64,000 bases of DNA from Leptospira fletcheri (GCF_004769195.1 NZ_RQET01000010.1:1-64000), one strand, 5' to 3'; numbered from the stretch's first letter, positions 27,817-38,868 are shown. The notes: generated by a model from the sequence alone, not told the origin. Numbers and translations are program-made.

Positions 27817-29406
27817 GTGATAGAGTTTCCTTTCTCAAAAATGGAACAAAGGGATCCGGAAAACGTGACAGACGAAACGGAACGTAAACTTCTCCGCTAC
27901 ACGGATAAAAGAAGGGCCGCGATTTGCGGAGGGACTCTCGGAAGGGAAAACCGTTATTACATACGCGGCCAAGTTTTGGATCTCAGCATCACGGAGGAAA
28001 TGAAGGATTCCTCCCGTTGGAATCTTTTGACCGGTTTGTTTGAAGGTCAGGAAAAGGAGATCACGCCGTTTTTGGATTATGGGCTGGAATCCGTAAGAAA
28101 ACCGATCCTTTTGGCCGAAATCGTGGATGAAACCGGAAAAATCGTCCACCGATCTCCGGAAATCCGAGGGGACGAAAGCGGCTTCTTTTTTCACGAGTTT
28201 ACCTTTCCCCTCAAGCCCGGGAACTATATGTTCCACATTCATTTCCTAAAACCGGATTCCTACAGACAATTCGGAAAGGATTTGGCGTACCTAAATGCAC
28301 CTGGAAAGCACGAGCTCGTTTCCCAGAGCCTGATCGGAATGGGAGCTTTGCGTATCCTGCCTGAGGATTATTCCGGACTCGTAACCACTTCGGATATAGA
28401 CCAAACCTATCTGGCGACGGATATCCATTCCAATAAGGGAAAGATTTCCACCCTATTCGAAACTCCGGAGCAGAAACTACCTCTGCCAGGGATGCCCGCT
28501 TTTTTTCGGGAATTGAGAGAAAATACGAATGGGACCCCTCTCTGTTTTATTTCCGCCAGTCCTCATTTTTTTCGGAGGACCCTTTTGCAGACGTTCCGAG
28601 CCCAGGAAATCAGAACGGAGTCCCTTCATTTGAAGTATTTGGAAGGTACTTTAAAAGGAATGGTGGATAAATTTTGGGATAGCCTCTCCCACCCCGCCCG
28701 TTTTTTGACCGATGGGATTTGGGGAGCCTTGGAAAGAGTTCGCAAATTCGCCGGTTCTTCTTTCCAGAGCCTCTTCGACCAACTCGCGTACAAACTCACG
28801 ATTTTACTCCGAGATAGAATTTATCTGCCTACCCAAGCCAAGGAAATTCTTCTCGGTGACAATACGGAAAGCGACTACCTGATTTTCACCCTGTACCAAT
28901 TGATTCTCACGGGCGCCATGGAAGGAAAGGAATTGGAGGATTATCTGTACCGTCTGAATTTTTTGGGAAGGGACGCGATCACTCGAGACAATGCCAAGCT
29001 CATCCGGGAATTGGCGGAGGAAAATCGGAGCATCCACGGAAATTTGAATCCTGTGGAAATCGTGCTGGTCAACAAGACCGAAATGGGGCCGTCCACCGAA
29101 GAGATGCGGTGGAACGTACAGAGCGCTCTTCCGTCCGGAATCGATCCTTGGAAAATGCCCGGAATCAAGCCTTACGTCGCGACGGACGGAGCGTTGGGAT
29201 TTTCATTGCTCTTGGTTCATTATGGAATTCTAGATCTTTCCTCCGTATTGAAGATCGCGGGGGAAATGGCGGGAGAATGGTTCGAAGGAAAGGTCATAGA
29301 CCCGGACAACCTGATGGAAATGGCGCGCAAAATAGAGGTGCCCAAGGAGGTATCGGAACTGCATTCCGATTTTCTAATTACTCTGGATCGTGCTTTGAAC
29401 CAATGA
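27817..29406 (+). CDS. App1-like (DUF2183) HAD-type phosphatase
   Basis: 529 residues from a GTG with AGGG nearby (ATG at 27841 is the alternative). The N-terminal domain (about 35-185) is a beta-sandwich. Then TTSDIDQTYL gives the DxDxT catalytic motif (D193, D195, T197), followed by FISASPHFFRR. This is the APP1/DUF2183 family, whose yeast member is a phosphatidate phosphatase. The C-terminal third (DUF2183-external) is alpha-helical and unassigned. Cytoplasmic, since no signal is seen. The last 29 bases overlap the end of the converging dedA gene. Confidence 0.75.
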   Translation: MIEFPFSKMEQRDPENVTDETERKLLRYTDKRRAAICGGTLGRENRYYIRGQVLDLSITEEMKDSSRWNLLTGLFEGQEKEITPFLDYGLESVRKPILLAEIVDETGKIVHRSPEIRGDESGFFFHEFTFPLKPGNYMFHIHFLKPDSYRQFGKDLAYLNAPGKHELVSQSLIGMGALRILPEDYSGLVTTSDIDQTYLATDIHSNKGKISTLFETPEQKLPLPGMPAFFRELRENTNGTPLCFISASPHFFRRTLLQTFRAQEIRTESLHLKYLEGTLKGMVDKFWDSLSHPARFLTDGIWGALERVRKFAGSSFQSLFDQLAYKLTILLRDRIYLPTQAKEILLGDNTESDYLIFTLYQLILTGAMEGKELEDYLYRLNFLGRDAITRDNAKLIRELAEENRSIHGNLNPVEIVLVNKTEMGPSTEEMRWNVQSALPSGIDPWKMPGIKPYVATDGALGFSLLLVHYGILDLSSVLKIAGEMAGEWFEGKVIDPDNLMEMARKIEVPKEVSELHSDFLITLDRALNQ

Positions 29407-30043
29407 CTTTGGAGCTCTTCGATTTCCTTCCGTACTTCAGATACAAAAACCCCAAGAGAGCGACGATGAACAATCCTGTGATGATCTGGTTGTAGACGGC
29501 AAGGAATTCCAACACCAGTTCCCAATGCTTTCCGAGATAAAAGCCTGCTCCGATCAGGATCCCACACCAAACGGAAACACCGAATGCAAAACAACCGAAG
29601 AAAAGCAGAGGATTCATTTCCACGATTCCTGCTATGATCGAAACGAAAAAGCGGATTCCCGCGGAGAAACGCGAAAAGATCACGACCACGACGCTATTCC
29701 TGGAAAACCAGGCCAAGGTTTTTTGTATGGCTTCCTCGTCGTACAAATCCGCCTTAAAGGGAAACGTTTTGTGTTTCAGCCAGTTTAAAAGACGGTGGCC
29801 GAAGGAATACATGATCCAGGCGCCCGCTAGATTTCCGACGAGTGTGCTCGTGGTCAATGCCCAAAATCCGATCGAACCTTTCGCTAGGAGAAAACCTCCG
29901 AAAGCGTTGACCGTGTCTCCCGGCCAAGGCGGAAATATGTTTTCGGTCAGATTGGAAAACGCGAAGAAGAACCAGACTAAAATCGAGGGAAGACTCGCGA
30001 CCCAGTCCAGGAGTTGTTGGAGGCTAGATTCGAATCCTACCAT
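29378..30043 (-). CDS. DedA-family inner-membrane protein
   Basis: 221 residues with about five or six transmembrane segments. Seen: the N-terminal TENIFPPWPGDTVNAFGG and the FSRFSAGIRFFVSIIAGI stretch characteristic of DedA/VTT proteins. Some members flip lipids such as undecaprenyl phosphate or phosphatidylethanolamine across the membrane. The exact substrate is not evident. It is convergent with the App1-like gene. Confidence 0.88.
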   Translation of the reverse strand: MVGFESSLQQLLDWVASLPSILVWFFFAFSNLTENIFPPWPGDTVNAFGGFLLAKGSIGFWALTTSTLVGNLAGAWIMYSFGHRLLNWLKHKTFPFKADLYDEEAIQKTLAWFSRNSVVVVIFSRFSAGIRFFVSIIAGIVEMNPLLFFGCFAFGVSVWCGILIGAGFYLGKHWELVLEFLAVYNQIITGLFIVALLGFLYLKYGRKSKSSKVIGSKHDPE

Positions 30044-30079
30044 TTGGGCTTAAGAAAAAGATTGTCAAAGAGGGAGCGT

Positions 30080-30613
30080 TTGGTTCAACTAAAATTCGTG
30101 CGTCTTCTTCATTTCCTTTGCAACGGAATCTTTTTCTGCTTTTTGCTTTTCGGTGCCCTTGTCCCCGTTCTTGCGGAGCAGGAGACCGTACCTTCTCTTT
30201 TCGACCAGGATCCTCCGACTCGGAAACTTCCCAAGGAAAAGGCCCGGATTTTCAGACACAATCGTTTAACGTACCAGGAAAGTCCTTACAAAGCGCCCGC
30301 CTCGATTCCGTCCGATTTCGTCCCGAAGGATTCCAAGATTTTGTATTCTACGGAGTTAAGATCGGAGCGTATTTTCGAAACCAGAGAATCGGCGGTGGTG
30401 TTGAATCATTCCCTCTCTAAGCCTCGCATGGAAATCTATTACGAAACCGTTTTCGGCTTTTTGAATTTCAAAGTGCTCCAAAACCAGAAATCTCCCGAAA
30501 AAAGTCTGTATTTAGTGGAAGGAATGAATCGGAAGACCGTAGCTATTTCCATCTCTCCCGACGGGTCTGGCTCCACGGTCAAACTTTTCTATCGCAAATC
30601 CGGAGGTTTTTGA
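30080..30613 (+). CDS. Exported protein of unknown function
   Basis: About 177 residues from a TTG at 30080; AGGGAG lies three bases before it, so the start is uncertain (an in-frame TTG at 30014 is possible). The N-terminus is a signal peptide (FLCNGIFFCFLLFGALVPVLA). The rest is a short soluble domain with strands predicted near the C-terminus. I do not recognise it. The stop overlaps the next ATG by one base, so it is coupled to the AI-2E-family gene. Confidence 0.6.
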   Translation: MVQLKFVRLLHFLCNGIFFCFLLFGALVPVLAEQETVPSLFDQDPPTRKLPKEKARIFRHNRLTYQESPYKAPASIPSDFVPKDSKILYSTELRSERIFETRESAVVLNHSLSKPRMEIYYETVFGFLNFKVLQNQKSPEKSLYLVEGMNRKTVAISISPDGSGSTVKLFYRKSGGF

Positions 30614-31728
30614 TGGCATTCAGGACGGGAGCCGACGATCCGAATAGAACAGCATTCAATATCCTATTAGGGGTATTGTTTATCGGTGCGGGAACGCTTT
30701 TGTTTGTCGTTCTCCGTCCTTATTTTTATTCATCCTTAGTCGCACTGATTTTATACCTGGCTACGAGAAAGCAATACAAACAGTTGCGTAAATTGGTGGG
30801 ACTGAAGTTGGATTTTTTGGCCCCCTGGATCATGATCGGATTCGTATGCATGATCGTCCTTTTGCCCTCCTATTTCGTGATCCGCACTCTGATCGACGAG
30901 TCCTTGTCCATATTATTCAAGATCCGGATTTCCCTTTCGGAGGATAAGATCATCGAGACCTTGATGAGCTTGAATATGCTCACGGATCTGATTACGGACA
31001 ATCCTTTCTTTTGGGTGAAATTGTCGGAGATTTACGGCGACTTTGCAAGGAGTTATATAGACATACTGAACTTGGACAGTCTCTACGCCGTATTGAGCAA
31101 CGCTTCCTCTTTGATTCTCGGCTCCATCGATCTTCCTGCAGGGATCATCATGAATTTGTTTTTTTCCCTCCTTCTGCTTTTCTTTCTGTACCAGGACGGA
31201 AGGAAGGTGGAGAGATTCATCCTGGAAAATCTTCCTTTTTCCCGCGAATTGGAAGAACAGGTAGGAAGAAAGATCGCCTCCGCGGTCCAGACGGTGTTTC
31301 GCGGAAATTTGATCGTCTCTATTATGCAGGGAGCGGCGATATACGTTCTCCTTGTGTTTGCCAGGATCTCGAATCCTTTTCTTTATGCTAGCTTAGCTGC
31401 CTTTTTTTCCATCATCCCTGTGATCGGCACTTCCGTGGTCTGGCTGCCGATCGGATTGTATATTATGTTTATTGAAAATAATATCTGGGGAGCCGGCCTT
31501 TTTATGGCGGCGGGTCTTACGTTCTATCTCGCTTTAGAAAATGTCGTAAAACCCAAAATGCTGGATAAAAAGCTGCGCATCCACCCATTACTCATTTTTC
31601 TTTCCTTGATCGGGGGAATACAGCAATTCGGAATTATGGGGCTGGTATTAGGTCCCGTAGCTGTGACCTTGATCGTAATCCTCTGGGATTTCTGGAAACT
31701 CTACCGAAAAGATTTTTTCGCCCGATGA
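30613..31728 (+). CDS. AI-2E transporter family (PerM/YdiK) membrane protein
   Basis: 371 residues with about eight transmembrane helices. Seen: the FFSLLLLFFLYQDG segment, FFSIIPVIGTSVVWLPIG and GLVLGPVAV, hallmarks of this family. Members include the AI-2 exporter TqsA and Na+/H+-type antiporters, so substrate cannot be assigned. It is coupled to the preceding exported protein and followed 21 bases later by xseA. Confidence 0.85.
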   Translation: MAFRTGADDPNRTAFNILLGVLFIGAGTLLFVVLRPYFYSSLVALILYLATRKQYKQLRKLVGLKLDFLAPWIMIGFVCMIVLLPSYFVIRTLIDESLSILFKIRISLSEDKIIETLMSLNMLTDLITDNPFFWVKLSEIYGDFARSYIDILNLDSLYAVLSNASSLILGSIDLPAGIIMNLFFSLLLLFFLYQDGRKVERFILENLPFSRELEEQVGRKIASAVQTVFRGNLIVSIMQGAAIYVLLVFARISNPFLYASLAAFFSIIPVIGTSVVWLPIGLYIMFIENNIWGAGLFMAAGLTFYLALENVVKPKMLDKKLRIHPLLIFLSLIGGIQQFGIMGLVLGPVAVTLIVILWDFWKLYRKDFFAR

Positions 31729-31749
31729 GGATCGGATAAACGAATTTTC

Positions 31750-33039
31750 GTGGAAGATTCAAAACCTCTTTCCGTTTCGGAAGTCAATTCCATAGTCAAG
31801 CAGCTCCTGACAGGCCCGGATCTGCTGCGGAACGTTTGGGTCCAGGGGGAAATCTCCAATCTTTCCAGATCCCACCAAGGACATATCTATTTCAATCTAA
31901 AGGATCCCAAATCCCTTTTGGCCTGCACTTTCTTTTCTTATAGCAACGGAAGATACAAAGGGCGCTCCCTGGAAAACGGGATGGAGGTCCGGGCGTACGG
32001 AAGCATCTCCGTCTACGAACCCCGCGGACAATACAATTTGAACGTGTCCAGAGTGGAGGAAGTCGGACAAGGGGATCTCCTCGTAAAGATAGAGGAGCTG
32101 AAGCGAAAACTTGCTTCGCGAGGAGTCTTTGATCCGGAGAAAAAAAGGGAGCTCCCCGCCTTCCCCTGGACGATCGGAGTAGCTACCTCTCCTACGGGAG
32201 CCGCTATCGAGGACATCATTCGGATCGCCAAACAGCGGTTTCCTAAAATCAATATTCTGATTTCCCCCTGTCTGGTGCAAGGTGACGGAGCTCCCGAGTC
32301 GATTGTCGGTGCGATTCGGGAATTGAACGATCCGGCTTGGGCGGTGGACGTGATCATCGCGGGAAGAGGCGGTGGAAGCTTCGAGGACTTGATTGCTTTT
32401 AACGACGAAAGGGTCGTTCTCGCTTTTTCTGAATCTCGAATTCCGATCATTTCCGCGGTCGGACACCAGATCGATTCCGTACTTTCCGACTTGGCTGCCG
32501 ACGCCTTCGCTCCGACTCCGACCGCGGCCGCCGAGATTGCGGTTCCGGAAATGGAAGTCGTCGAATCGGAGCTTTCCGAATTCGGAAGCCGCTTGGAATC
32601 CGCGCTTAAAAACCAGGTGCGAAACCTAAATGAAAGACTCCGAATTTTGACGAACAAAATGGTGTTTACCGATCCGAAATCTATGTTGAACGATCGGATT
32701 CTCCGTTTGGACGAGACCGGCTCTCGGATACAGCTTTTAGGACGGAATTTTCTGATGCAAGCCAGGGCAAAACTTCTGCCCTTATCCACAGGACTTCCAC
32801 TGACCTTTCGGGCGTTGTTGGAAAGAAAAAGAAAGCAATTCGAATTGCTGGCCGGAAAGGTCGAGGGACTTTCTCCCTTGGGGACTCTAAACAGAGGATA
32901 TGCCGTTTTACGTACCCGTGAGAAACAAGTCGTAACTTCTCCTGCGGAAGTGAAAATGGATGAGGAACTGGAAGTGATCCTTTCCGGAGGAAGGCTCCGA
33001 GTCGTAAATCGAGGTGAATTGAATGGCAAAGAAAATTGA
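31750..33039 (+). CDS. xseA: Exodeoxyribonuclease VII large subunit
   Basis: 429 residues from a GTG. The N-terminal OB-fold is followed by the nuclease domain, with VATSPTGAAIEDI, IIAGRGGGSFEDL and the SAVGHQIDSVLSDLAAD segment. It degrades single-stranded DNA with XseB. It overlaps xseB by 17 bases, the usual arrangement. Confidence 0.96.
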   Translation: MEDSKPLSVSEVNSIVKQLLTGPDLLRNVWVQGEISNLSRSHQGHIYFNLKDPKSLLACTFFSYSNGRYKGRSLENGMEVRAYGSISVYEPRGQYNLNVSRVEEVGQGDLLVKIEELKRKLASRGVFDPEKKRELPAFPWTIGVATSPTGAAIEDIIRIAKQRFPKINILISPCLVQGDGAPESIVGAIRELNDPAWAVDVIIAGRGGGSFEDLIAFNDERVVLAFSESRIPIISAVGHQIDSVLSDLAADAFAPTPTAAAEIAVPEMEVVESELSEFGSRLESALKNQVRNLNERLRILTNKMVFTDPKSMLNDRILRLDETGSRIQLLGRNFLMQARAKLLPLSTGLPLTFRALLERKRKQFELLAGKVEGLSPLGTLNRGYAVLRTREKQVVTSPAEVKMDEELEVILSGGRLRVVNRGELNGKEN

Positions 33040-33313
33040 TATTAGTTTCGAACAGGCTTTATCCGAATTGGAACAAATCGCGGAGAAACTGGAAAGAGGC
33101 CAATTGACTCTGGAAGAGTCGATCAAAGCGTATGAGCGCGGGATGGAATTGAGAGGACTTTGCCAAGGGATCTTGGCCGAAGCGGAAGGCAAAATCGAAT
33201 ACCTGTCTAAAAACGCTTCCGGAGAGTCGCAAAAGAAAACGGCCCTTCCTAAAAGCGAATCTTCCGGCAGGGCTGTTTCTCCTCCCCCGGCCGAAGAAGA
33301 AGAGCTTTTCTAA
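33023..33313 (+). CDS. xseB: Exodeoxyribonuclease VII small subunit
   Basis: 96 residues. The first 60 residues match the XseB helical hairpin: FEQALSELEQIAEKLERGQLTLEESIKAYERG. The tail of about 30 residues is Ser/Pro/Glu-rich and longer than in E. coli. Several XseB copies bind each XseA. The start lies inside xseA, which favours coupled synthesis. Confidence 0.95.
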   Translation: MAKKIDISFEQALSELEQIAEKLERGQLTLEESIKAYERGMELRGLCQGILAEAEGKIEYLSKNASGESQKKTALPKSESSGRAVSPPPAEEEELF

Positions 33314-33445
33314 ATAGTTGTAGCCGCGAGAAATACAAGCATCCGATTCATGCGATTTCCATATGAAATTTAGTCATTTTTTTGTTGATTTATTTTTTAA
33401 AAGTGATTTCCTTCCGAAATTCTTTGATTTTGGGAGAGAAAACCT

Positions 33446-33805
33446 ATGGAAGGAAATTCCGGAGTAGGAATTGTCGGGATTCTAGTCTATGCAGTGATCA
33501 TCATCGCGTTTTTGGCAGCGAACTGGGTGATCTTTCAAAAAGCAGGCAAACCGGGCTGGGCAGCGATCGTTCCGATCTACAACCTAGTGGTTTTGCTGGA
33601 AATCGTGGGTAAACCGGTATGGTGGATCGTATTATTTCTGATTCCTTGCGTTAACTTGGTCGTATTGATCTTAGTAGCGATCGAGTTGGCCAAAGCGTTC
33701 GGAAAATCCGCAGGATTTGCCGTTTTATTCTTCATACTCGGAATCGGTTATTTCATCCTCGCCTTCTCCGATGCAAAATACCAGGGTCCTGCAAAAGCTG
33801 CCTGA
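33446..33805 (+). CDS. Small membrane protein, DUF5684 type
   Basis: 119 residues with about three to four hydrophobic segments. Seen: FQKAGKPGWAAIVPIYNLV near residue 33 and AKAFGKSAGFAVLFFILG, both typical of a widespread uncharacterised family often called DUF5684 and found in spirochetes and Firmicutes. The ATG has GAGAG-like sequence upstream. No function is known. A 130-base AT-rich stretch before it probably holds its promoter. Confidence 0.75.
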   Translation: MEGNSGVGIVGILVYAVIIIAFLAANWVIFQKAGKPGWAAIVPIYNLVVLLEIVGKPVWWIVLFLIPCVNLVVLILVAIELAKAFGKSAGFAVLFFILGIGYFILAFSDAKYQGPAKAA

Positions 33806-34244
33806 TTCTTCGGTTGTTTCGAAAAGCCCTCCGATCTTTTCGGTCGGCTTTTCGAAGATTTTCGACCGAATTCAGGCATTTCCGAATCTATCGTTCTCGG
33901 TCGGCGTCTTTGCTGCCGTCTTGGTTTCTCGTGTTTTGAGCTTGGATACGGAATCCGAGCATTGGTTTACCCTTTGCTGGTGGAAACAATGGTTCGGAAC
34001 GGATTGCCCCGGATGCGGTATGGGCAGAGCGATCGTATGCTTTTTCAGGGGAGAATTCGCAAGATCTCTGGAATACCATCCGATGGGAGTTCCCACCGGA
34101 ATCGGATTCTGCCTCTTGTTCTTCGCCTATACCAGAGTGGATTCCGAGCGATGGAAGACTTTTCTGAACGGGAGAATATTCACCGTTTGTATGTTCCTAT
34201 ACGGTTTTTGCATGTTCGCGAGTTTTCTGTACAGGAAATTCTGA
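33771..34244 (+). CDS. DUF2752 membrane protein
   Basis: 157 residues from the ATG at 33771. It carries DCPGCGMGRAIVCFFRG (about 85-100) followed by EYHPMGV, the conserved Cys-rich motif of DUF2752, and three predicted transmembrane helices. The function of the family is unknown. The gene overlaps the end of the preceding small membrane protein by 35 bases, so the two are co-expressed. Confidence 0.78.
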   Translation: MQNTRVLQKLPDSSVVSKSPPIFSVGFSKIFDRIQAFPNLSFSVGVFAAVLVSRVLSLDTESEHWFTLCWWKQWFGTDCPGCGMGRAIVCFFRGEFARSLEYHPMGVPTGIGFCLLFFAYTRVDSERWKTFLNGRIFTVCMFLYGFCMFASFLYRKF

Positions 34245-34249
34245 GCCCC

Positions 34250-34729
34250 TCATTGAACGGTTAAAGTAAACCCTCCTCCCGTAGAAACGGGAACTACCAC
34301 GCATCGAATGGCGAGATTTGCCGTAGATACCCCCGAAATCGAATCGTTTCCTACGTTCTCGCTCCTATATTCCACCTGACTAAAATCGGAAGGGGTCATG
34401 CTATAACCGGAGGCTCCGATCCAAAGATCCGCTTCCCCCGAGCTGACAGAAACCGTAAAGGTTTCGGTCGCCGTATTGTCTCCGGTAAATTTGTAAAAAT
34501 AATACGTGTAATTTTGACTCGTAATCGTAACGGAACTTCCTCTCACGATATTGGGTACGGAAGAATCCGCACATCCGCCTGTGGGATTGGGAGTAAAGCT
34601 GGCGCCGTATGCGGAGTACAGCAAAGCGGCTGCCGAATCATTTTCCGTCGTGGAGCTGCTTTTGTTATGGCAAGTCGCTAAGAAAGCCGGGAGAAGAAAG
34701 AGTAGGATCGGAAAGGTCTGAAATTGCAC
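34250..34729 (-). CDS. Putative lipoprotein with a PPC-like domain
   Basis: 159 residues from a GTG at 34729; a longer version from 34813 would put a charged stretch before the signal peptide. The lipobox LATC (about residue 19) follows a hydrophobic segment. Beyond a Ser/Asn linker, the domain with YYFYKFTGDN, TFTVSVSSGEADLWIGAS and the final FTLTVQ looks like a bacterial pre-peptidase C-terminal (PPC) beta-sandwich, an inference from pattern only. It is likely a surface or outer-membrane lipoprotein. Confidence 0.65.
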   Translation of the reverse strand: MQFQTFPILLFLLPAFLATCHNKSSSTTENDSAAALLYSAYGASFTPNPTGGCADSSVPNIVRGSSVTITSQNYTYYFYKFTGDNTATETFTVSVSSGEADLWIGASGYSMTPSDFSQVEYRSENVGNDSISGVSTANLAIRCVVVPVSTGGGFTLTVQ

Positions 34730-34985
34730 TGGGTCTCTCAAAAAAATCGAAACAATAATAGTTGGATCCTCTTCTGGTAAGTTCGGCTCCCTAAAAAGAG
34801 CTTCCGATCGCAAAAACTTTCTTTTTTAGCAAATTCTTAAGAAAAAAAGGGCCTTCTCCATTTTGAGGGAAGAATCAGAAAAAGGAGCAAAAGACTAAAC
34901 AAACGACGGCGGTTTCTCGTCTAAAGGAATACATTGTTGGTAGGAGAAAATCGGGATTTCGATCAAACGGAAGGAAAAAACGGGA

Positions 34986-35061
<76 letters not shown>

Positions 35062-35280
35062 GTTTCCTCGGTACGAGGCCCATTTTTTCGAATTGGGGTA
35101 GGTTGGCAATGAAAATTCTTTGAGACATAGGCGTTTTTCCTTTCTTTCTTCCAATGAAAATTCTAGGGAATCGAGAACTGTTTGTAAAAAATGCTTTGGA
35201 AGTTTTAGAAAGCTGGAATAGCGTGACATAATCCAAAAAACGCTATAGATCCGATCGGAGTTTCATATGAGGAGCATGCT
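35062..35280. other. Region between tRNA-Asn and nrdJ
   Basis: 219 bases with no gene. I looked for a B12-box (cobalamin riboswitch) and for a tandem NrdR box ahead of nrdJ and found neither. A GGAG motif just before the ATG (about 35271-35274) serves as ribosome site. A promoter must lie here. Confidence 0.4.
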
Positions 35281-38200
35281 ATGAAGCTAAATAGACATTT
35301 CACTAAGCCGTCAGAAGGCTTTTCCACAAAATTGAACTGGGCCAAACGGAATTCCAGGATTTCTAATCCGGACGGTTCCGTAGTTTTCGAAGCAAAAGAC
35401 ATTCTCGTACCCGAGCAATGGTCCCAGGTAGCGGTGGATATCTTAGCTCAGAAATATTTCCGAAGAAAAGGAGTCCCGAAATACCTCAAAAAAGTGGAGG
35501 AAAAAGGAATTCCGAGCTGGCTCCAGCGCTCCGAACCGGACCTAGAAAAGTTAGAATCCTTAAAACAGGAAGATCGTTTCGGGGGAGAAACCTCTGCTCT
35601 CCAAGTATTCCACAGATTGGCCGGTTGCTGGACCTATTGGGGATACAAATACGGATATTTCAGCGATGAAGAAAGCGCCAAGGTGTTCTTTGATGAAGTT
35701 GTTTACATGCTCGCTTCACAAATGGCGGCACCCAATTCTCCCCAATGGTTCAATACGGGACTTCACTGGGCGTACGGAATCGACGGCAAATCCCAAGGAC
35801 ATTTTTATGTGGATCCGAGGACGGGAAAACTCGTAAAATCGACTTCCGCGTACGAACACCCCCAACCGCATGCTTGCTTTATCCAAAGCGTGGATGACGA
35901 TCTCGTAAACGAGGGCGGAATCATGGACCTTTGGGTGAGAGAAGCGCGCCTCTTTAAATACGGATCCGGAACCGGGACGAATTTTTCCAACCTTCGGGCA
36001 GAAAACGAATCGCTCTCCGGAGGAGGAAAAAGTTCCGGGCTCATGAGCTTCTTGAAGATCGGAGACAGAGCCGCCGGAGCGATCAAATCGGGAGGAACGA
36101 CTCGCCGTGCCGCTAAAATGGTCTGCCTAGATGTGGATCATCCGGACATCGACCGTTTTGTGGACTGGAAGGTGGAAGAAGAGAAGAAAGTCGCTTCTCT
36201 CGTTACCGGATCGATTTTGAATAACCGCCACCTGAATTCTATCATAAAAGCGTGTTACGAAATGGAAGGTTCGGATCGTTTCGAACCGAAAAAGAACCCT
36301 GCCTTAAAAAAGGCGGTCGTGGAAGCGAAGAAGGTTCTGATTCCGGACAATTATATCAAGAGAGTGATCGACCTCGCTAGACAGGGCTATAAAGAAATTC
36401 TTTTCGAAGAACTGACTACCGACTGGCAATCCGAGGCGTACAATACCGTTTCCGGTCAGAATAGCAATAACTCGGTGCGTTTGCCGAACGAATTTATGAC
36501 TGCGGTGGAACAGGACCAACCCTGGCACCTATACAATAGGACGGAAAAGGAAAAAGCTCTGAAAGAAAAGAGAGCTCCGAAGCCGGCAAAAACGATCCGA
36601 GCTCGGGAACTTTGGGACAGGATTTCCTATGCTGCTTGGTCCTCTGCGGATCCGGGAACCCAGTACCATACTACGATTAACGAATGGCATACCTGTCCGG
36701 AAGATGGAGATATCCACGCATCCAATCCTTGTTCGGAATACATGTTCCTGGACAACACCGCTTGCAACCTGGCTTCCGCCAACCTACAGAAATTCATCGA
36801 TCCGGAAACTCTCGTATTCGATGTCCAAGGATTCCGTTACCTATGCGAACTTTGGACGATGATCCTCGAAATCTCCGTAACAATGGCGCAATTCCCTTCC
36901 AGAGAAATCGCGGAACTTTCCTATAAATTCCGTACTCTAGGTTTGGGGTATGCGAATTTGGGCTCTGCTCTCATGATCCTCGGAATTCCTTACGATTCCA
37001 AAGAGGCAATGGCGATTACAGGAGCGATCACTGCGATTATGCATATGACCGCCTACTCTATTTCTGCGGAAATCGCCAAGGAACTCGGCCCCTTTCCCGG
37101 ATATGAAAAAAATAAAAAGCACATGCTCCGTGTGATTCGAAATCATAAAAGAGCCGCATACAATGCTCCCTCCCAGGATTACGAAGGTCTTACGATCAAA
37201 CCGGTAGGAATCGATCCGGCTTTTTGTCCTTCCTATCTGCTCAAAGCTGCACAAGAAGATTCGGACCGAGCCTTGGAACTAGGCGAAAAATTCGGGTACA
37301 GAAATGCACAGGTTACCGTGATTGCGCCCACTGGAACGATAGGCTTGGTCATGGATTGCGATACGACCGGAATCGAGCCCGATTTTGCATTGGTAAAATT
37401 CAAAAAGCTGGCAGGAGGCGGTTACTTTAAGATCATCAACCAATCCGTACCGTTGGCCTTAAGAAAATTAGGATATTCCCCGGCGGAAATCGAATCCATC
37501 ATCAACTACTGTAAGGGCCATGCGACTTTGAACGGAGCCCCGGTAGTCAATACCCAAAGTCTGAAAGAGAAAGGGTTTACGAACGAGATTCTGGAAAAAG
37601 TGGAGGCTTCTCTTCCCCTCGCCTTCGATATCAATTTTGCTTTTAACAAGTTCAATTTGGGCGAGGATTTCCTGCAAAAAGGTCTGGGAGTTCCGAAAGA
37701 ATCCTATGATTCTTTCGGATTCAATCTCTTGGAATACTTGGGTTTTACCAAGGACGAGATCAATCGTGCGAACGATTACGTGTGCGGAACCATGACGATC
37801 GAAAACGCACCTTACCTGAAGGAGAAGGATTATCCGGTATTCGATTGTGCGAACAAGTGCGGAAAATACGGAAAGAGATACCTTTCCTACGAGTCTCATA
37901 TCCGGATTATGGCAGCGGCCCAACCGTTTATCAGCGGTGCGATCTCTAAAACGATCAACCTGCCTGAAGACGCGACCGTAGAAGACATTAAAAATGCGTA
38001 TTATCTTTCCTGGAAAGCGATGGTGAAGGCGAACGCACTTTACCGTGACGGATCCAAACTTTCCCAGCCTTTGAATTCCGTTTTGGAATTACTGAACGGA
38101 ATCGAATTGGAGGAACAAGAGGAGATTTCGGAAGCGGCGGTCGCGAAAGATCCTGCGGCCTTTGCGGAAAAGGTAATCTACAAGTACATTTCCCATCGTA

Positions 38201-38868
38201 GGAAATTGCCGAACCGACGTGCGGGTTATACCCAAAAAGCCGTGGTGGGTGGACACAAGGTCTACTTGCGGACGGGAGAATACGAGGACGGACAGATCGG
38301 GGAAATCTTTGTGGATATGCACAAGGAAGGAGCTGCATTTAGAAGTTTGATGAATGCATTCGCGATTTCCGTTTCTTTAGGATTGCAACACGGTGTTCCT
38401 TTGGAGGAATTCGTGGATGCATTCACCTTCTTCAAATTCGAACCGAACGGAATCGTCACCGGAAACAAACATATTAAAATGAGCACTTCCGTAATCGATT
38501 TCATCTTTAGAGAACTCGCGATTACGTATTTGGGCAGGTATGACCTTGGACAAGTGGCGCCGGAGGACCTCCGGGGGGACGAGATCGGATCCAGAAAATC
38601 TTCCGAGTCGATACGTCCCACTTCGACTTCTGTGGCACCGGCTTCGGGAATTTCGTCGACGGAAATCCATCGTCCGGAACCCGAAACGATTTCTTATTCC
38701 CAGATGATCAAGCCCGCATCCGGAACAGCGTTGATGGAAGAAATCAAAATGGCGAAAATCAAAGGGTATACCGGAGACTCCTGCACGGAATGCGGTTCTT
38801 TCGAGATGGTTCGTAACGGTTCCTGTCTCAAATGTATGTCCTGCGGTGCAACCACAGGCTGTTCCTGA
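35281..38868 (+). CDS. nrdJ: Adenosylcobalamin-dependent (class II) ribonucleotide reductase
   Basis: 1195 residues. It reduces ribonucleotides to deoxyribonucleotides with a B12-generated thiyl radical, so it works with or without oxygen. Seen: [30 protein letters not shown] (the NxCxE catalytic loop), the PTGTIG loop near 690, and a C-terminal zinc-ribbon with four Cys pairs (CTECGSF, CLKCMSC) that holds the redox-active cysteines. Length fits the long NrdJ type with an internal insert. Leptospira makes or imports B12. It is monocistronic, with a terminator 74 bases after the stop. Confidence 0.96.
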   Translation: MKLNRHFTKPSEGFSTKLNWAKRNSRISNPDGSVVFEAKDILVPEQWSQVAVDILAQKYFRRKGVPKYLKKVEEKGIPSWLQRSEPDLEKLESLKQEDRFGGETSALQVFHRLAGCWTYWGYKYGYFSDEESAKVFFDEVVYMLASQMAAPNSPQWFNTGLHWAYGIDGKSQGHFYVDPRTGKLVKSTSAYEHPQPHACFIQSVDDDLVNEGGIMDLWVREARLFKYGSGTGTNFSNLRAENESLSGGGKSSGLMSFLKIGDRAAGAIKSGGTTRRAAKMVCLDVDHPDIDRFVDWKVEEEKKVASLVTGSILNNRHLNSIIKACYEMEGSDRFEPKKNPALKKAVVEAKKVLIPDNYIKRVIDLARQGYKEILFEELTTDWQSEAYNTVSGQNSNNSVRLPNEFMTAVEQDQPWHLYNRTEKEKALKEKRAPKPAKTIRARELWDRISYAAWSSADPGTQYHTTINEWHTCPEDGDIHASNPCSEYMFLDNTACNLASANLQKFIDPETLVFDVQGFRYLCELWTMILEISVTMAQFPSREIAELSYKFRTLGLGYANLGSALMILGIPYDSKEAMAITGAITAIMHMTAYSISAEIAKELGPFPGYEKNKKHMLRVIRNHKRAAYNAPSQDYEGLTIKPVGIDPAFCPSYLLKAAQEDSDRALELGEKFGYRNAQVTVIAPTGTIGLVMDCDTTGIEPDFALVKFKKLAGGGYFKIINQSVPLALRKLGYSPAEIESIINYCKGHATLNGAPVVNTQSLKEKGFTNEILEKVEASLPLAFDINFAFNKFNLGEDFLQKGLGVPKESYDSFGFNLLEYLGFTKDEINRANDYVCGTMTIENAPYLKEKDYPVFDCANKCGKYGKRYLSYESHIRIMAAAQPFISGAISKTINLPEDATVEDIKNAYYLSWKAMVKANALYRDGSKLSQPLNSVLELLNGIELEEQEEISEAAVAKDPAAFAEKVIYKYISHRRKLPNRRAGYTQKAVVGGHKVYLRTGEYEDGQIGEIFVDMHKEGAAFRSLMNAFAISVSLGLQHGVPLEEFVDAFTFFKFEPNGIVTGNKHIKMSTSVIDFIFRELAITYLGRYDLGQVAPEDLRGDEIGSRKSSESIRPTSTSVAPASGISSTEIHRPEPETISYSQMIKPASGTALMEEIKMAKIKGYTGDSCTECGSFEMVRNGSCLKCMSCGATTGCS

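Noticed and set aside
32013..33029. Long reading frame antisense to xseA
   Set aside because: It is a frame shadow: Ser/Arg-rich composition, no ribosome site, and completely covered by a well-defined exonuclease gene.
35062..35280. Cobalamin riboswitch before the B12-dependent nrdJ
   Set aside because: No B12-box sequence or recognisable pseudoknot elements; the leader is short and unstructured by eye.
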